A DNA stretch of 57,029 bases from Chitinophagaceae bacterium. GTDB lineage: Bacteria > Bacteroidota > Bacteroidia > Chitinophagales > Chitinophagaceae. A program made the translations under genes and the position numbers. The stretch is taken from contig SCVJ01000046.1 in the NCBI GenBank assembly GCA_004322425.1, positions 1-57,029 of the forward strand. Direction: 5' to 3'. Shown here piece after piece: positions 7,833 through 17,085 of this stretch (position 1 is the stretch's first letter; each line of letters begins with the position of its first letter). The notes beneath the pieces were generated by a model. That model saw nothing but the letters and a program-made list of their open reading frames with translations, was not told the origin of the DNA and did no database searches.

Positions 7833-8744
7833 ATGCCTGTGCACCGTTCAATAATTTATATTATCAATCCTATTTCAGGGAATAGTTCAAGAAATAAATT
7901 GTTTGCTCTAATAAAAGAGAAATCAAGTCAACAAAATATTCCTTGCCAAATTTTTTCATCCGTTGCGAATGGAGATTATTCTTTTCTACATCCCATAATT
8001 CAAAAGCAAGCAATCACCGATGTAGTAATTGCTGGAGGAGATGGAACGGTAAATCAAGTAGTAGATTCTTTAAAAAATTACGATATAAATTTTGGCATCA
8101 TTCCTTGTGGTTCAGGAAACGGCCTCGCCTTGGCTGCAAACATTTCCACTAATCCCTCAAATGCACTTGACATAATTTTCAATAATAAAACAAGTTGGGT
8201 TGACGGCATTATCATTAACAACCATTTTTCGTGTATGCTTTGTGGTATTGGCTTTGATGCACAAGTGGCCAAAGATTTTGCCAATGAAAAACAACGCGGT
8301 TTATGGACTTATATAAAATTATGTTTGAAAAACTATTGGACGATGCGTCCTTTCGTTTTTGATTTACAAATTGGTTCTGAACAACTACAAACAAAAGCCT
8401 ACTTTATAAGTATTGCCAACAGTAATCAATTCGGAAATCATTTTACAATTGCACCAAAAGCAAGTCTGTCTGATGGATTGCTGGATATAATAATTGTATT
8501 TCATCAAAATAAAATTGAACTCATTTTTCAATTATTAAAACAACTAGCTGGATGGAATCCAATATCCTCTTTAACTTCTATTTCAAAGCAAAACGGTGTT
8601 TTATATATACAAACAGAAAAACTTATTATTCGGAATCCTCAATTAGCTCCACTTCATATTGACGGTGAACCAAAAACCTCGTCAGAACTTTTTTCAATAG
8701 AAATTAAGAAAAAATGTTTTCGACTTATTCAACCTGCTTGCTAA
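7833..8744 (+). CDS. Diacylglycerol kinase-family lipid kinase (YegS/BmrU type)
   Basis: This 303-residue protein belongs to the DAGK catalytic-domain family that phosphorylates diacylglycerol or related lipids with ATP. The N-terminal part has IINPISGNSSRNK and the nucleotide-binding loop VIAGGDGTVNQVVD, followed by GIIPCGSGNGLA; the C-terminal beta-sandwich includes ISIANSNQFGNHFTIAPKASLSDGLLD and ends with PLHIDGEP, all typical. The ATG at 7833 is preferred to the adjoining TTG. It lies close behind fabH on the same strand. Its 3' end overlaps the convergent patatin gene by 20 bases. Confidence 0.88.
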   Translation: MPVHRSIIYIINPISGNSSRNKLFALIKEKSSQQNIPCQIFSSVANGDYSFLHPIIQKQAITDVVIAGGDGTVNQVVDSLKNYDINFGIIPCGSGNGLALAANISTNPSNALDIIFNNKTSWVDGIIINNHFSCMLCGIGFDAQVAKDFANEKQRGLWTYIKLCLKNYWTMRPFVFDLQIGSEQLQTKAYFISIANSNQFGNHFTIAPKASLSDGLLDIIIVFHQNKIELIFQLLKQLAGWNPISSLTSISKQNGVLYIQTEKLIIRNPQLAPLHIDGEPKTSSELFSIEIKKKCFRLIQPAC

Positions 8745-10980
8745 TTGCTGTATCTTTTTTAGTAAACAACTTCAGAATTTCTTGAAAACTTTTTTGATTG
8801 TGAGGTGAGTCGGACGACTTGAGGATCTGTACTTTTTCTCGTTGAGTAAGATGAAAACTTAATGCTACTTTATCTTCTGTGCCTTCTTTTTCATATTGAA
8901 AACTAATTTTATTTACAAGATAGTCATTATGCGCTGCGTACAAACTCAACATATTATTTTGGCTATACTCTTGCATCTGAGACCATTTGTGTTGCAACAC
9001 AAGAAATGGTTTTGTAAAATGATCTGAAAGATTATTGGAAGCATAAGCTTCACCCCATCCACCAGTTGGTCTATCTCGAATTTGTAATAATAACACGCCA
9101 CCCGTATTTTGTTTTATCCAATCATGAAAGAATTCTAGAAATCGAAGTGTGGTTTCTGTCCCGTAATTGTCTCGTATTCCCGCATCCATTACATCTATTA
9201 TCGGATTGGAAGGAAGCCATACATTGGGTAATGCTATGGGGAAAGTAGCATTCATGCGCAAAGCAGACAAAACACGAAGATTGTAGGAATCTTGTTTTTT
9301 AAAAAATGAAACAAAGTCAATAACATCTGGTTCCGCCTTTATAAATTGTGATGATTGGAAACGGCTCCTCATCATAAAACTAACCGGCTGTGTGCTGATG
9401 AGCATTTGTTTCCCATCGCGGGTAATAACTGAATTAAAAAAAGCTAATGGAATTTCAGCCTTTTCTTCTACTTCTTTATAGTCTTGTAAACGTTTATCTA
9501 AAAGTCCATTAGTGCTTTCGTTTAGTTTTGATTCGAATGAATATGCTCGGTCTTTTACATATTGATAAGAACCAATCTTAAATTTAAACGCCGGCGAAAT
9601 AATATCTCTTGCCACAAAAGCAGTAAACAACGGATTTAATAAATCGCTTGAAATATCATCGATATATTTACTCGACTGTAAATTTATATTCTCATTTTGT
9701 TGTCGCCGCCAATACAACTCTCTGAAATAAGAAGCGCCAATCATACCTCCCGATGCACCCGTAATAAGAAAAGTTTTTTTCATCAAAGCGCCATTCGTAA
9801 TACTATCTAATAGCTGTAAAATATTTAATGAAAAGCTAGCACTTCGATGTCCACCTCCGCTACTATTGATCAGCACCAATAATGGTTTTTCATCTATTTG
9901 CTTTGCCTTCCATTTTTCAAGAATTTGAATCATGTTTAAGCTGTCGGCTCTACTATTTTCATCCGACGAAAGTGCAAGTAGCGTTTCACGATTATACAAT
10001 GGCCGCTCGTTTTTGTTTTCATAATTCAATCCATAGGCTTTATTTCTAGGATCAATCCATCCTTGCTGGTAAAAAATATTTATTGCTAAAAGCAGAAGCA
10101 CAAAAAACGGGATACTCCAAGTTTTTAAAAAATAACTTAAAACACCAAAGACGCCCATCAGCACAGTGAAAAGAATAGTAATGCAAGCCGCAGCAGGAAG
10201 TTGAAAAAATCGAAAATCTTCTAAAAAACCAATGACAATTAAAAATAAAAATGCAAAAAGAATAGTAAGGATAGCAGCAAAATGATGCCGCTTTAAAATA
10301 CTTTCAATAAAATTTTGAGTGTAATGCGTTACGTCTCTGGCGGGCATTACACGCCAAGGCGAATCTAAATACCAGCGCACCGTAATTAGATTTGAGTTTG
10401 CGGAAGCACCAATTTCTGGATTTAAAAAAGCACTGAACTCTTTCGGATCATTAATTTTTGGCATCATTTTTCGTAGGATAGATCTGTCTGTTTGAAAAAA
10501 ATAAATAAATGAAACAGCAAGCAGAAATATAAACCCACTTAGAAAGCCAGCGGCTAAAAATAAAATCTCCGTACCGGAAATCAATTCCTTGTATCTATCA
10601 AACTCCCATGCTTTTAAAAAATAAAAGATTAAAAAGAATAATGGAATACAAAAATTATTGACACAATATTTTAAAAATGGATTGGTTGTAGCAGCCAAAA
10701 ATTTGATATGATTACTAAAAAGTATAAACCCTGTAATATTCCAACTCATAACAAACATACCTATGGAAACTCCCACTATAGCGGCACCAATAGCATTGAC
10801 ATCGCCCAAATATTCGGGAGCTAAAAAAAGAGAATCGGCACCAAACTGGCGCAGGAATCTGCTACCGACAGTAAGAAATAAAATAACCCAAAAAAAAAGC
10901 AACACCTGATGTTTTCTGAAATGCAGAAACAATAGTTGCACAGGAAAAGAAAAATAAACACCTCTTATATAATCTTTCAT
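8725..10980 (-). CDS. Membrane-anchored patatin-like phospholipase domain protein
   Basis: This 751-residue protein joins about seven hydrophobic helices (roughly residues 15-310) to a C-terminal patatin-like domain. The patatin domain shows the oxyanion loop SSGGGHRSAS (about 373-382), the nucleophile elbow GASGG (Ser near 410) and the DAG form of the dyad Asp motif in VMDAGIRDN (Asp near 599), so all catalytic elements are present. Patatins are lipid acyl hydrolases; the active site would face the cytoplasm if the topology is as expected, which is inference. The ATG at 10980 is chosen over an upstream TTG. The gene lies 77 bases downstream of ctaA and its end overlaps the lipid kinase gene tail to tail. 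The substrate is unknown. Confidence 0.78.
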   Translation of the reverse strand: MKDYIRGVYFSFPVQLLFLHFRKHQVLLFFWVILFLTVGSRFLRQFGADSLFLAPEYLGDVNAIGAAIVGVSIGMFVMSWNITGFILFSNHIKFLAATTNPFLKYCVNNFCIPLFFLIFYFLKAWEFDRYKELISGTEILFLAAGFLSGFIFLLAVSFIYFFQTDRSILRKMMPKINDPKEFSAFLNPEIGASANSNLITVRWYLDSPWRVMPARDVTHYTQNFIESILKRHHFAAILTILFAFLFLIVIGFLEDFRFFQLPAAACITILFTVLMGVFGVLSYFLKTWSIPFFVLLLLAINIFYQQGWIDPRNKAYGLNYENKNERPLYNRETLLALSSDENSRADSLNMIQILEKWKAKQIDEKPLLVLINSSGGGHRSASFSLNILQLLDSITNGALMKKTFLITGASGGMIGASYFRELYWRRQQNENINLQSSKYIDDISSDLLNPLFTAFVARDIISPAFKFKIGSYQYVKDRAYSFESKLNESTNGLLDKRLQDYKEVEEKAEIPLAFFNSVITRDGKQMLISTQPVSFMMRSRFQSSQFIKAEPDVIDFVSFFKKQDSYNLRVLSALRMNATFPIALPNVWLPSNPIIDVMDAGIRDNYGTETTLRFLEFFHDWIKQNTGGVLLLQIRDRPTGGWGEAYASNNLSDHFTKPFLVLQHKWSQMQEYSQNNMLSLYAAHNDYLVNKISFQYEKEGTEDKVALSFHLTQREKVQILKSSDSPHNQKSFQEILKLFTKKDTAISKQVE

Positions 10981-11057
10981 AATGAAGAGAAAGGGCAATG
11001 TAAAATCAATAACTTAAATATAAAACAAAAAATGTGTGCCCTCTAATTCTGAGATAC

Positions 11058-12110
11058 TTATTTTGTAGTTGGACTAATTTTCGATGTTAGAAAAAGCATC
11101 CAAACTAAAGAGAGCAAAAATAAAATAGCCATCAATTGATGGAGTTGAGCCACCCATTCAAATACTCCCCACCTATTAGGAATTATTTGTGGGCTGACGA
11201 TAACACAAAAAATTCCTAAACCAAGTTGAATTATTACAAGCAATAGTGGAATGAATCGTGTTTTTGTAAAAAGTAGATTTTCTTTTATTCGATAAGATTG
11301 CGAAGTCCACACAGCAACTAAAATAAAAATAAGATAAGCAAGAGTTCGATGAATAAAATGAATACTGATCTTATCCTCCATCAGTTCTGCCAAGCCAAAA
11401 CTTAAATTTTCAGGAATGAAGTAACCGTTAATATTGGGCCAAGTTGGTGCTGCTGTAGCGGCTTTATGCCCTGCCATTAATGCTCCAAAAATTAATTGAA
11501 TCGAAAGAATAAGCAAAATTATCAATGTAAGTTTACGAAGTAAACTATTGATCACAATTTGTTTTTCTGAAATTAAGAGTTGTAATGCAAACCAAAAAGT
11601 ATAACAAAGAAGACCTATGGCAAAAATAAAATGTAAGGCAAGCTTTACGGGTTTTACATACAGCGCATCGCCTGTAAGTCCACTGGCCACCATAATCCAG
11701 CCCACAGCACCTTGCAATGCACCAAAAAGAAAAAGTGCAATGAATGGTTTTACCATTGTTGAATTAAATCTTTTTTGAAAAAGGAAAACAAAAAATGGAA
11801 CGATAAAAACAAATCCCATAAATCTTGCCCAAAAGCGGTGTAACCACTCCCAAAAGAAAATAAATTTGAAATCGTTGAGTGTAAAATCAAAATTCAAAAA
11901 CTGAAACTGCGGTGTTTGTTTATATTTATCAAATTCAATCATCCACTGCTGTGCATTCAATGGCGGCAAAGTGCCTGTAATCACATTCCATTCCGTAATG
12001 GATAATCCAGAACCTGTAAGTCTCGTAATGCCGCCCAGCAAAATTTGAACGACCAACATTATCACACCTATTATCAGCCAAATAGCAACTGGTTTTGAGG
12101 AACGATTCAT
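11058..12110 (-). CDS. ctaA: Heme A synthase (COX15/CtaA)
   Basis: This 350-residue integral membrane protein oxidises the methyl group of heme O to make heme A for the aa3 oxidase encoded further along the window. It has eight predicted membrane helices in two similar halves, and the expected haem-ligand histidines occur in WLHRFWARFMG, LALHFIFAIG, HFIHRTLAYL and AQLHQLMAIL. The N-terminal GGITRLTGSGLSITEWNVITG is the family signature, and the length matches the COX15 type. It is transcribed away from rnhB and sits upstream of the patatin gene, separate from the main oxidase operon. Confidence 0.94.
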   Translation of the reverse strand: MNRSSKPVAIWLIIGVIMLVVQILLGGITRLTGSGLSITEWNVITGTLPPLNAQQWMIEFDKYKQTPQFQFLNFDFTLNDFKFIFFWEWLHRFWARFMGFVFIVPFFVFLFQKRFNSTMVKPFIALFLFGALQGAVGWIMVASGLTGDALYVKPVKLALHFIFAIGLLCYTFWFALQLLISEKQIVINSLLRKLTLIILLILSIQLIFGALMAGHKAATAAPTWPNINGYFIPENLSFGLAELMEDKISIHFIHRTLAYLIFILVAVWTSQSYRIKENLLFTKTRFIPLLLVIIQLGLGIFCVIVSPQIIPNRWGVFEWVAQLHQLMAILFLLSLVWMLFLTSKISPTTK

Positions 12111-12196
12111 TCGTATTGTTTATAAAAATGTAAAGTTAAGTAGCCAGATTATTGAAAATAATTTTATATCCTTACTATTTATGAAATTGCATCGAA

Positions 12197-12784
12197 ATGT
12201 TATTGCCCTTTTACAAAAAAGAATGGAAAGAAGCCGGTTGCGATGAAGCGGGACGCGGTTGTTTTGCAGGCCCTGTATTTGCAGCTGCCGTTATACTTCC
12301 TAAAAAATTCCAGCATTCTACTTTAAATGATTCCAAGCAATTAAACGAAAAGCAGAGAAATGAAATGCGAAAAATAATAGAAAAGGAAGCTATTAGTTTT
12401 GCCGTTGCCCATGTAAGTCATAAAGAAATTGACAATACCAATATTTTAAAAGCTTCCATAAAAGCTATTCACCTTGCCGTATCTCATTTGAAAACTACTC
12501 CGGAATTTTTATTAATTGACGGCAATCGATTTACTCCTTACAAAAATATTTCGCATCAATGTATCATAAAAGGTGATGCTATTTTTTCGTCCATTGCGGC
12601 TGCTAGCATTTTGGCCAAAACATATCGCGATGAATATATGTTGCGATTGCACGAGGAGTTTCCGCATTACCATTGGAATGCCAACAAGGGTTATGGAACA
12701 GTGAAACATAGAAACGCTATTAAAGAATTTGGAATTTGCAAATATCACCGAATAAGTTTTCGTATATTACCAGAACAGTCTTGA
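12197..12784 (+). CDS. rnhB: Ribonuclease HII
   Basis: This 195-residue enzyme cleaves RNA in RNA-DNA hybrids and at single ribonucleotides in DNA. The acidic catalytic residues are visible: Asp16 and Glu17 in CDEAGRGCFAGPV, an Asp in LLIDGNRF and an Asp in KGDAIFSSIAAASILAKTYRD. The NKGYGTVKHRNAI motif near the C-terminus is also characteristic. The length is usual for bacterial RNase HII. The start at 12197 places the catalytic motif near residue 15, as in homologues. It is divergent from ctaA and followed after 24 bases by a lipoprotein hydrolase gene. Confidence 0.95.
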   Translation: MLLPFYKKEWKEAGCDEAGRGCFAGPVFAAAVILPKKFQHSTLNDSKQLNEKQRNEMRKIIEKEAISFAVAHVSHKEIDNTNILKASIKAIHLAVSHLKTTPEFLLIDGNRFTPYKNISHQCIIKGDAIFSSIAAASILAKTYRDEYMLRLHEEFPHYHWNANKGYGTVKHRNAIKEFGICKYHRISFRILPEQS

Positions 12785-12808
12785 TAATTTTTACTTAAAC
12801 ACCACTGT

Positions 12809-13843
12809 ATGAAATACATTTTTTATTTTACATATGTACTACTACTTTTTGTAGCTTGTAATACACAGCCATCAAATTCAGTTAAAGATTATTTTAATTA
12901 TAATGAAACGGGAGTAAAAACAGCCGGCGTAAAAATGATTCCTATTAAAACTCCTGTTGGAACTTTTAATGTATGGACAAAAAGATTTGGCAATAATCCG
13001 CGAATCAAAGTTTTATTGTTGCACGGTGGGCCTGCTTCAACACACGAATACCTAGAAGCTTTTGAAAGTTTCTTTCCACAAGAAGGTTTTGAATTTTATG
13101 AATACGATCAACTCGGTTCTTATTATAGCGATCAACCTACCGATAGTTCCTTGTGGACTATTGATCATTTTGTTGAAGAAGTAGAACAAGTGCGTGTGGC
13201 GTTGGGATTAACCAATGATAATTTTTATTTGTATGGAAATTCCTGGGGCGGTATATTGGCTATGGAATATGCTTTTAAATATCAAGATAATTTAAAAGGA
13301 TTAATCATCAGCAATATGATGTCGAGCTGCCCCGATTATGGGAAATATGCAAACGAGGTTTTATCAAAACAAATGAAGCCGGAAGTTTTAGCAGAAATTA
13401 GAAACATTGAAGCAAAACAAGATTTTGCAAATCCTCGGTATATGGAATTATTGCTTCCAAATTTTTACAAAGAACATTTATGCCGATTGGAAGAATGGCC
13501 TGATGCTGTGAATCGCTCATTCAAACATTCTAATTCGACTATTTATACAATGATGCAAGGCCCTAGTGAATTTGGTGTTGGGGGACGACTTGTAAACTGG
13601 GATCGCTCAAAAGATTTACCACAATTAAAAATTCCTACATTAACAATTGGCGCACAACACGACACGATGGATCCTAAACACATGGAATGGATGAGCACCC
13701 AAGTTCAAAATGGGCGATATTTATTTTGCCCCAATGGAAGCCACCTGAGTATGTGGGACGATCAAGCCGTTTTTTTTAACGGACTAATTAACTTTATCAA
13801 TGATGTAGATAAGGGAAAGATGGATGCTATTGCAAAAAAATAA
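12809..13843 (+). CDS. Lipoprotein alpha/beta hydrolase, proline iminopeptidase-like
   Basis: This 344-residue alpha/beta hydrolase of peptidase family S33 is predicted to be a lipoprotein, with signal and lipobox LFVAC (Cys17). The catalytic site shows the oxyanion motif LHGGPAS, the nucleophile GNSWGG (Ser145), an acid in QHDTMDP and the His in GSHLSMWD. EYDQLGSYYSD matches the DQxGxGxS pattern of proline iminopeptidases, which release N-terminal proline from peptides. The cap region is helical. It would act in the periplasm or on the cell surface; peptide substrate is inferred from the family only. It ends one base before a convergent small membrane gene. Confidence 0.85.
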   Translation: MKYIFYFTYVLLLFVACNTQPSNSVKDYFNYNETGVKTAGVKMIPIKTPVGTFNVWTKRFGNNPRIKVLLLHGGPASTHEYLEAFESFFPQEGFEFYEYDQLGSYYSDQPTDSSLWTIDHFVEEVEQVRVALGLTNDNFYLYGNSWGGILAMEYAFKYQDNLKGLIISNMMSSCPDYGKYANEVLSKQMKPEVLAEIRNIEAKQDFANPRYMELLLPNFYKEHLCRLEEWPDAVNRSFKHSNSTIYTMMQGPSEFGVGGRLVNWDRSKDLPQLKIPTLTIGAQHDTMDPKHMEWMSTQVQNGRYLFCPNGSHLSMWDDQAVFFNGLINFINDVDKGKMDAIAKK

Positions 13844-13844
13844 A

Positions 13845-14141
13845 CTACCAATTTTTGTATGTCAATCTTTTTCTACCCAGCATCAAATAAACAGCTCCGG
13901 CAATTCCAGAAAAAAATATGAATGAAATCGTCCACATAAACTTTTCATTTTTACTAAATCGGCTCGACTGTGTAACCTCGTAAATAGCCAATGAAATAAA
14001 AATAATTGCGGAAAAGACCGTAGCAATAAGCAGCTCATTACCCAATGGCAAATGATCTAATTTGAAAATTGCAGTAACGGCTGTTAGAATTAAGTAAACC
14101 GCAAAACTGAGCTTGAGAGCAATATTGAATTTTTGATTCAT
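13845..14141 (-). CDS. Small three-helix membrane protein, PLDc_N-like
   Basis: This 98-residue protein has three hydrophobic helices (about residues 8-24, 36-54 and 68-88) separated by short polar loops. The last helix and tail, FFSGIAGAVYLMLGRKRL, resemble the N-terminal membrane module seen in cardiolipin-synthase-like proteins (PLDc_N), but there is no phospholipase domain. The function is unknown. It lies alone on the minus strand between two plus-strand genes, one base from the end of the hydrolase gene. Confidence 0.6.
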   Translation of the reverse strand: MNQKFNIALKLSFAVYLILTAVTAIFKLDHLPLGNELLIATVFSAIIFISLAIYEVTQSSRFSKNEKFMWTISFIFFSGIAGAVYLMLGRKRLTYKNW

Positions 14142-14205
14142 ACAAAATCGAAGATACTATTTTTATTATTTAGTACAATTGAAATCAAAAACCTAAAGCC
14201 TTTCA

Positions 14206-14213
14206 TAAATTTG
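14206..14213 (+). promoter_or_regulatory. Possible -7 element for the amidohydrolase gene
   Basis: The sequence TAAATTTG fits the Bacteroidota -7 element TAnnTTTG and lies 18 bases before the ATG at 14232. No TTG occurs at the preferred 19-base spacing, so support is weak. Confidence 0.35.
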
Positions 14214-14231
14214 TAAAATCATTTTTTTATT

Positions 14232-16010
14232 ATGAAAAAGAAAATATTAATTTCTGTTTTCGTTTTACTGCTATTAGCTGCAACTTTAGTTTGTATTTAT
14301 ATTTTTTCTGATTATTCCCATAGAAATAATATTATTTTTTATGGAGGAACAATTCTTACAATGGACGATAAAACGCCAACTGTTGAAGCCGTGTTTGTAA
14401 AGGATGGTAAAATTGAAGCGCTCGGCAATCAAGATCAAATTTTTAAATTAAAAACCTCAAAAACAGAATTAATAAATCTTGACGGCAAAACATTAATGCC
14501 CGGATTTTTTGATGCACACGGTCATAACGACTTGTCTTCTTTTCTATATGGAATGACCGACATTAGTGGTTTTAATCATAAAACACCAGCTGCTGTATGG
14601 CAAGCCGCCGCCGAAAAAGTAAAGGTTACACCTTTGGGAGAATGGATTATTTGCAAAGGTTTTGATCCAATCTTAACAAAAGGATTGCACTCTCCCACTA
14701 TTCAATTTTTAGATTCACTTTCTCCAAAAAATCCATTGCTGCTGATTTCACAAAGCTTACATTCTTTTTATGGAAATTCTTTGGCATTTAAAAAAGTAGG
14801 GATTACGAATAAAACCAAAGACCCCACCGTATCTAGTTATTTTGAAAAAGATAAAGATGGAAACCTGACTGGATTAATTGCAGAGCAAGAAGCTTTTGAA
14901 CCTTTTAGAGTCAAAATATTAGAAGTATTCAAAAAATCGTTGGCGGAAAATGCAACTAATGTAATGTTTGAAAATGCAAAAGCTGGCGTAACCAGTATTT
15001 CTACATTAGGATTATCCGCTGCCAATAAAAATATTTTGATGCTTTATGAACATCTTTCAGCCGGCACCTCTAAACCTCTTTATAAATTTTTAGAACTAAT
15101 TGGAAAACTTCCAGAAAGGAAACCTAATGTGCGTCACTTTATTTATTTACGTTATGATGCTCCAAAAATTTTAATTCCTGAAAGCGTTAACAATGGCGAT
15201 GATTTTAATAAAATTCTCGGAATTAAATATTGGTACGATGGCTCGCCCTATATTGGTTCTATGTATTTGAAAGAACCCTATTTACATTCCGAACTTACTG
15301 AAAAGGGTTTTCATCTTCCTGAATTTCATCGCGGAGAAGCACTTATTAAACAAGAAGATTTGCTATCAAGTTTTGATTCCATGCAATCAAAAGGTTTTCA
15401 AATTTCTATTCATGCACAAGGCGATAATGCAATTCAAGAAGTGGTTTCCGTTTTTGAAAAATTAAATCAAAAATATCCGATTGAAAAATACAGAAATCGC
15501 TTGGAGCATTGTTTGCTTTTACCAAGAGAGTTGATGCCCCAAATGAAAAAACTCAATCTTACATCAAGCTTTCACATTAATCATATTTTGTATTATGGCG
15601 ATGCGCTGAAAAATGATATTTTAGGAGAGTCCCGTAGCGAAAAAATTCTACCCATCAACTCTTTTGTTCAACAGCAACAACCATTCTCACTGCATTCAGA
15701 TCAGCCAATGTATCTATGTATCCCGTTGCTTTTATTAAACACAGCTGTTAATCGGACTTCTGAAAGTGGAACTGTATTGGGAAAAGAAGAAAAAATTTCT
15801 GTGCTAGAAGGATTAAAAGCGCTTACTATTTATGCAGCCTGGCAGTTTCATTGCGAAGACAAGCTGGGAAGTTTTGTAAAAAATAAATACGCCGATATGG
15901 TTTTGTTGGATAAAAATCCGTTGCTCGTAAATCCGAAGGAACTTAAAAATATTCAAGTACTGAAAACCTATGTTGCGGGAAACGTGATCTATCAAAAAGA
16001 TAGTCACTAA
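14232..16010 (+). CDS. YtcJ-type amidohydrolase with N-terminal membrane anchor
   Basis: This 592-residue metal-dependent amidohydrolase (amidohydrolase_3 / YtcJ group) begins with a hydrophobic anchor (about residues 5-26), so the enzyme is probably periplasmic and membrane-attached. The metal site is visible in FDAHGHNDLSS, ISIHAQGDNAIQ, RLEHCLLL and LHSDQP, and the C-terminal composite sandwich ends with KYADMVLLDKNPL, which is typical. Substrates of this group are mostly unknown (N-acyl or imide compounds). Its last four bases overlap the convergent korB-like gene. Confidence 0.83.
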   Translation: MKKKILISVFVLLLLAATLVCIYIFSDYSHRNNIIFYGGTILTMDDKTPTVEAVFVKDGKIEALGNQDQIFKLKTSKTELINLDGKTLMPGFFDAHGHNDLSSFLYGMTDISGFNHKTPAAVWQAAAEKVKVTPLGEWIICKGFDPILTKGLHSPTIQFLDSLSPKNPLLLISQSLHSFYGNSLAFKKVGITNKTKDPTVSSYFEKDKDGNLTGLIAEQEAFEPFRVKILEVFKKSLAENATNVMFENAKAGVTSISTLGLSAANKNILMLYEHLSAGTSKPLYKFLELIGKLPERKPNVRHFIYLRYDAPKILIPESVNNGDDFNKILGIKYWYDGSPYIGSMYLKEPYLHSELTEKGFHLPEFHRGEALIKQEDLLSSFDSMQSKGFQISIHAQGDNAIQEVVSVFEKLNQKYPIEKYRNRLEHCLLLPRELMPQMKKLNLTSSFHINHILYYGDALKNDILGESRSEKILPINSFVQQQQPFSLHSDQPMYLCIPLLLLNTAVNRTSESGTVLGKEEKISVLEGLKALTIYAAWQFHCEDKLGSFVKNKYADMVLLDKNPLLVNPKELKNIQVLKTYVAGNVIYQKDSH

Positions 16011-17035
16011 TTAATCGACCACACTTCATTTCCCCGAAGTAGCTTTTCCAAATCAGCCGGTCTTTTTGCTTTGGCTTCAATAACTTGTTGTTGCATTACA
16101 TCTTCGTAACATTTACGCTCTGTTTGAAAGAAAACGCCAAACGGTCTAGGTAAGTGGCCTTCTATTTTTGGATCATCAAAAATGCGAACCAATATCTGTG
16201 CTTTGTAAATATCTTTTTCGTCGTGTATCCATAAATCATCGGCACTATGTCCATCAGCAAGATTTACAATTTTGGGTGTAAATCCATCCAACTTTATTCC
16301 TTTATCGTTAGCTGCTCCAAACAACAATGGTTTGCCTTGTTCCAAAAAGAGAGTTTGTTCCGATTTAGATGATTTTTCGGTAAACGTTTCAAAAGCACCA
16401 TCGTTAAAAATATTACAGTTTTGATATATTTCTAAAAATGAAGAGCCTTTATGTTGATTAGAACGAATTAACATCGCTTGTAAATGTTTCGTATCGCGAT
16501 CCATGGTACGAGCCACAAATGTTGCATCGGCTCCCAATGCCAACGCCAGTGGATTAAATGGATGGTCAATACTACCGAAGGGAGTTGATTTAGTTACTTT
16601 ATTTTCTTCTGAAGTTGGAGAATATTGCCCTTTGGTTAAACCATAAATTTGGTTATTAAAAAGTAAAACATTCAAATCAAAATTTCGGCGAAGCAAATGA
16701 ATGGTATGATTACCGCCAATACTCAAACCATCTCCATCGCCTGTAACAACCCACACACTTAATTCCGGTCTCGATGCTTTTAATCCACTAGCAACAGCAG
16801 TTGCCCTTCCGTGAATGGAATGCATTCCGTACGTATTCATATAATAGGGAAAGCGGCTACTGCAACCAATTCCCGATACGATTACGATATTTTCTCTTGG
16901 AATACCCAAAGTGGGCATTACTTTTTGTACTTGTGCTAAAATTGAATAGTCCCCGCAACCTGGGCACCAACGTACTTCTTGATCGGTTACAAAATCTTTG
17001 GCTGTTAGAACTGGAGCTGTTTTTACGTCAATCAT
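16007..17035 (-). CDS. korB: 2-oxoacid:ferredoxin oxidoreductase, beta subunit
   Basis: This 342-residue subunit binds thiamine diphosphate and an iron-sulfur cluster and catalyses oxidative decarboxylation of a 2-oxoacid (probably 2-oxoglutarate) with ferredoxin. The cluster cysteines occur in WCPGCGDYS, GIGCSSRFP and YQNCNIF, and the cofactor site in VVTGDGDGLSIGGNH with FNNQIYGLTKGQ. The C-terminal part YCEDVM-like region and length fit KorB. The alpha subunit is not next to it nor elsewhere in the window, which is unusual for a pair that is normally co-transcribed. A TAAATTTG at 17052-17059 on the minus strand could be its own -7 element; otherwise it follows the acyl-CoA dehydrogenase by 50 bases. 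Confidence 0.9.
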   Translation of the reverse strand: MIDVKTAPVLTAKDFVTDQEVRWCPGCGDYSILAQVQKVMPTLGIPRENIVIVSGIGCSSRFPYYMNTYGMHSIHGRATAVASGLKASRPELSVWVVTGDGDGLSIGGNHTIHLLRRNFDLNVLLFNNQIYGLTKGQYSPTSEENKVTKSTPFGSIDHPFNPLALALGADATFVARTMDRDTKHLQAMLIRSNQHKGSSFLEIYQNCNIFNDGAFETFTEKSSKSEQTLFLEQGKPLLFGAANDKGIKLDGFTPKIVNLADGHSADDLWIHDEKDIYKAQILVRIFDDPKIEGHLPRPFGVFFQTERKCYEDVMQQQVIEAKAKRPADLEKLLRGNEVWSIN

Positions 17036-17085
17036 AATAAAAATTTCATAACAAATTTAACGATTATTTTATAGAGGAAAAAACA

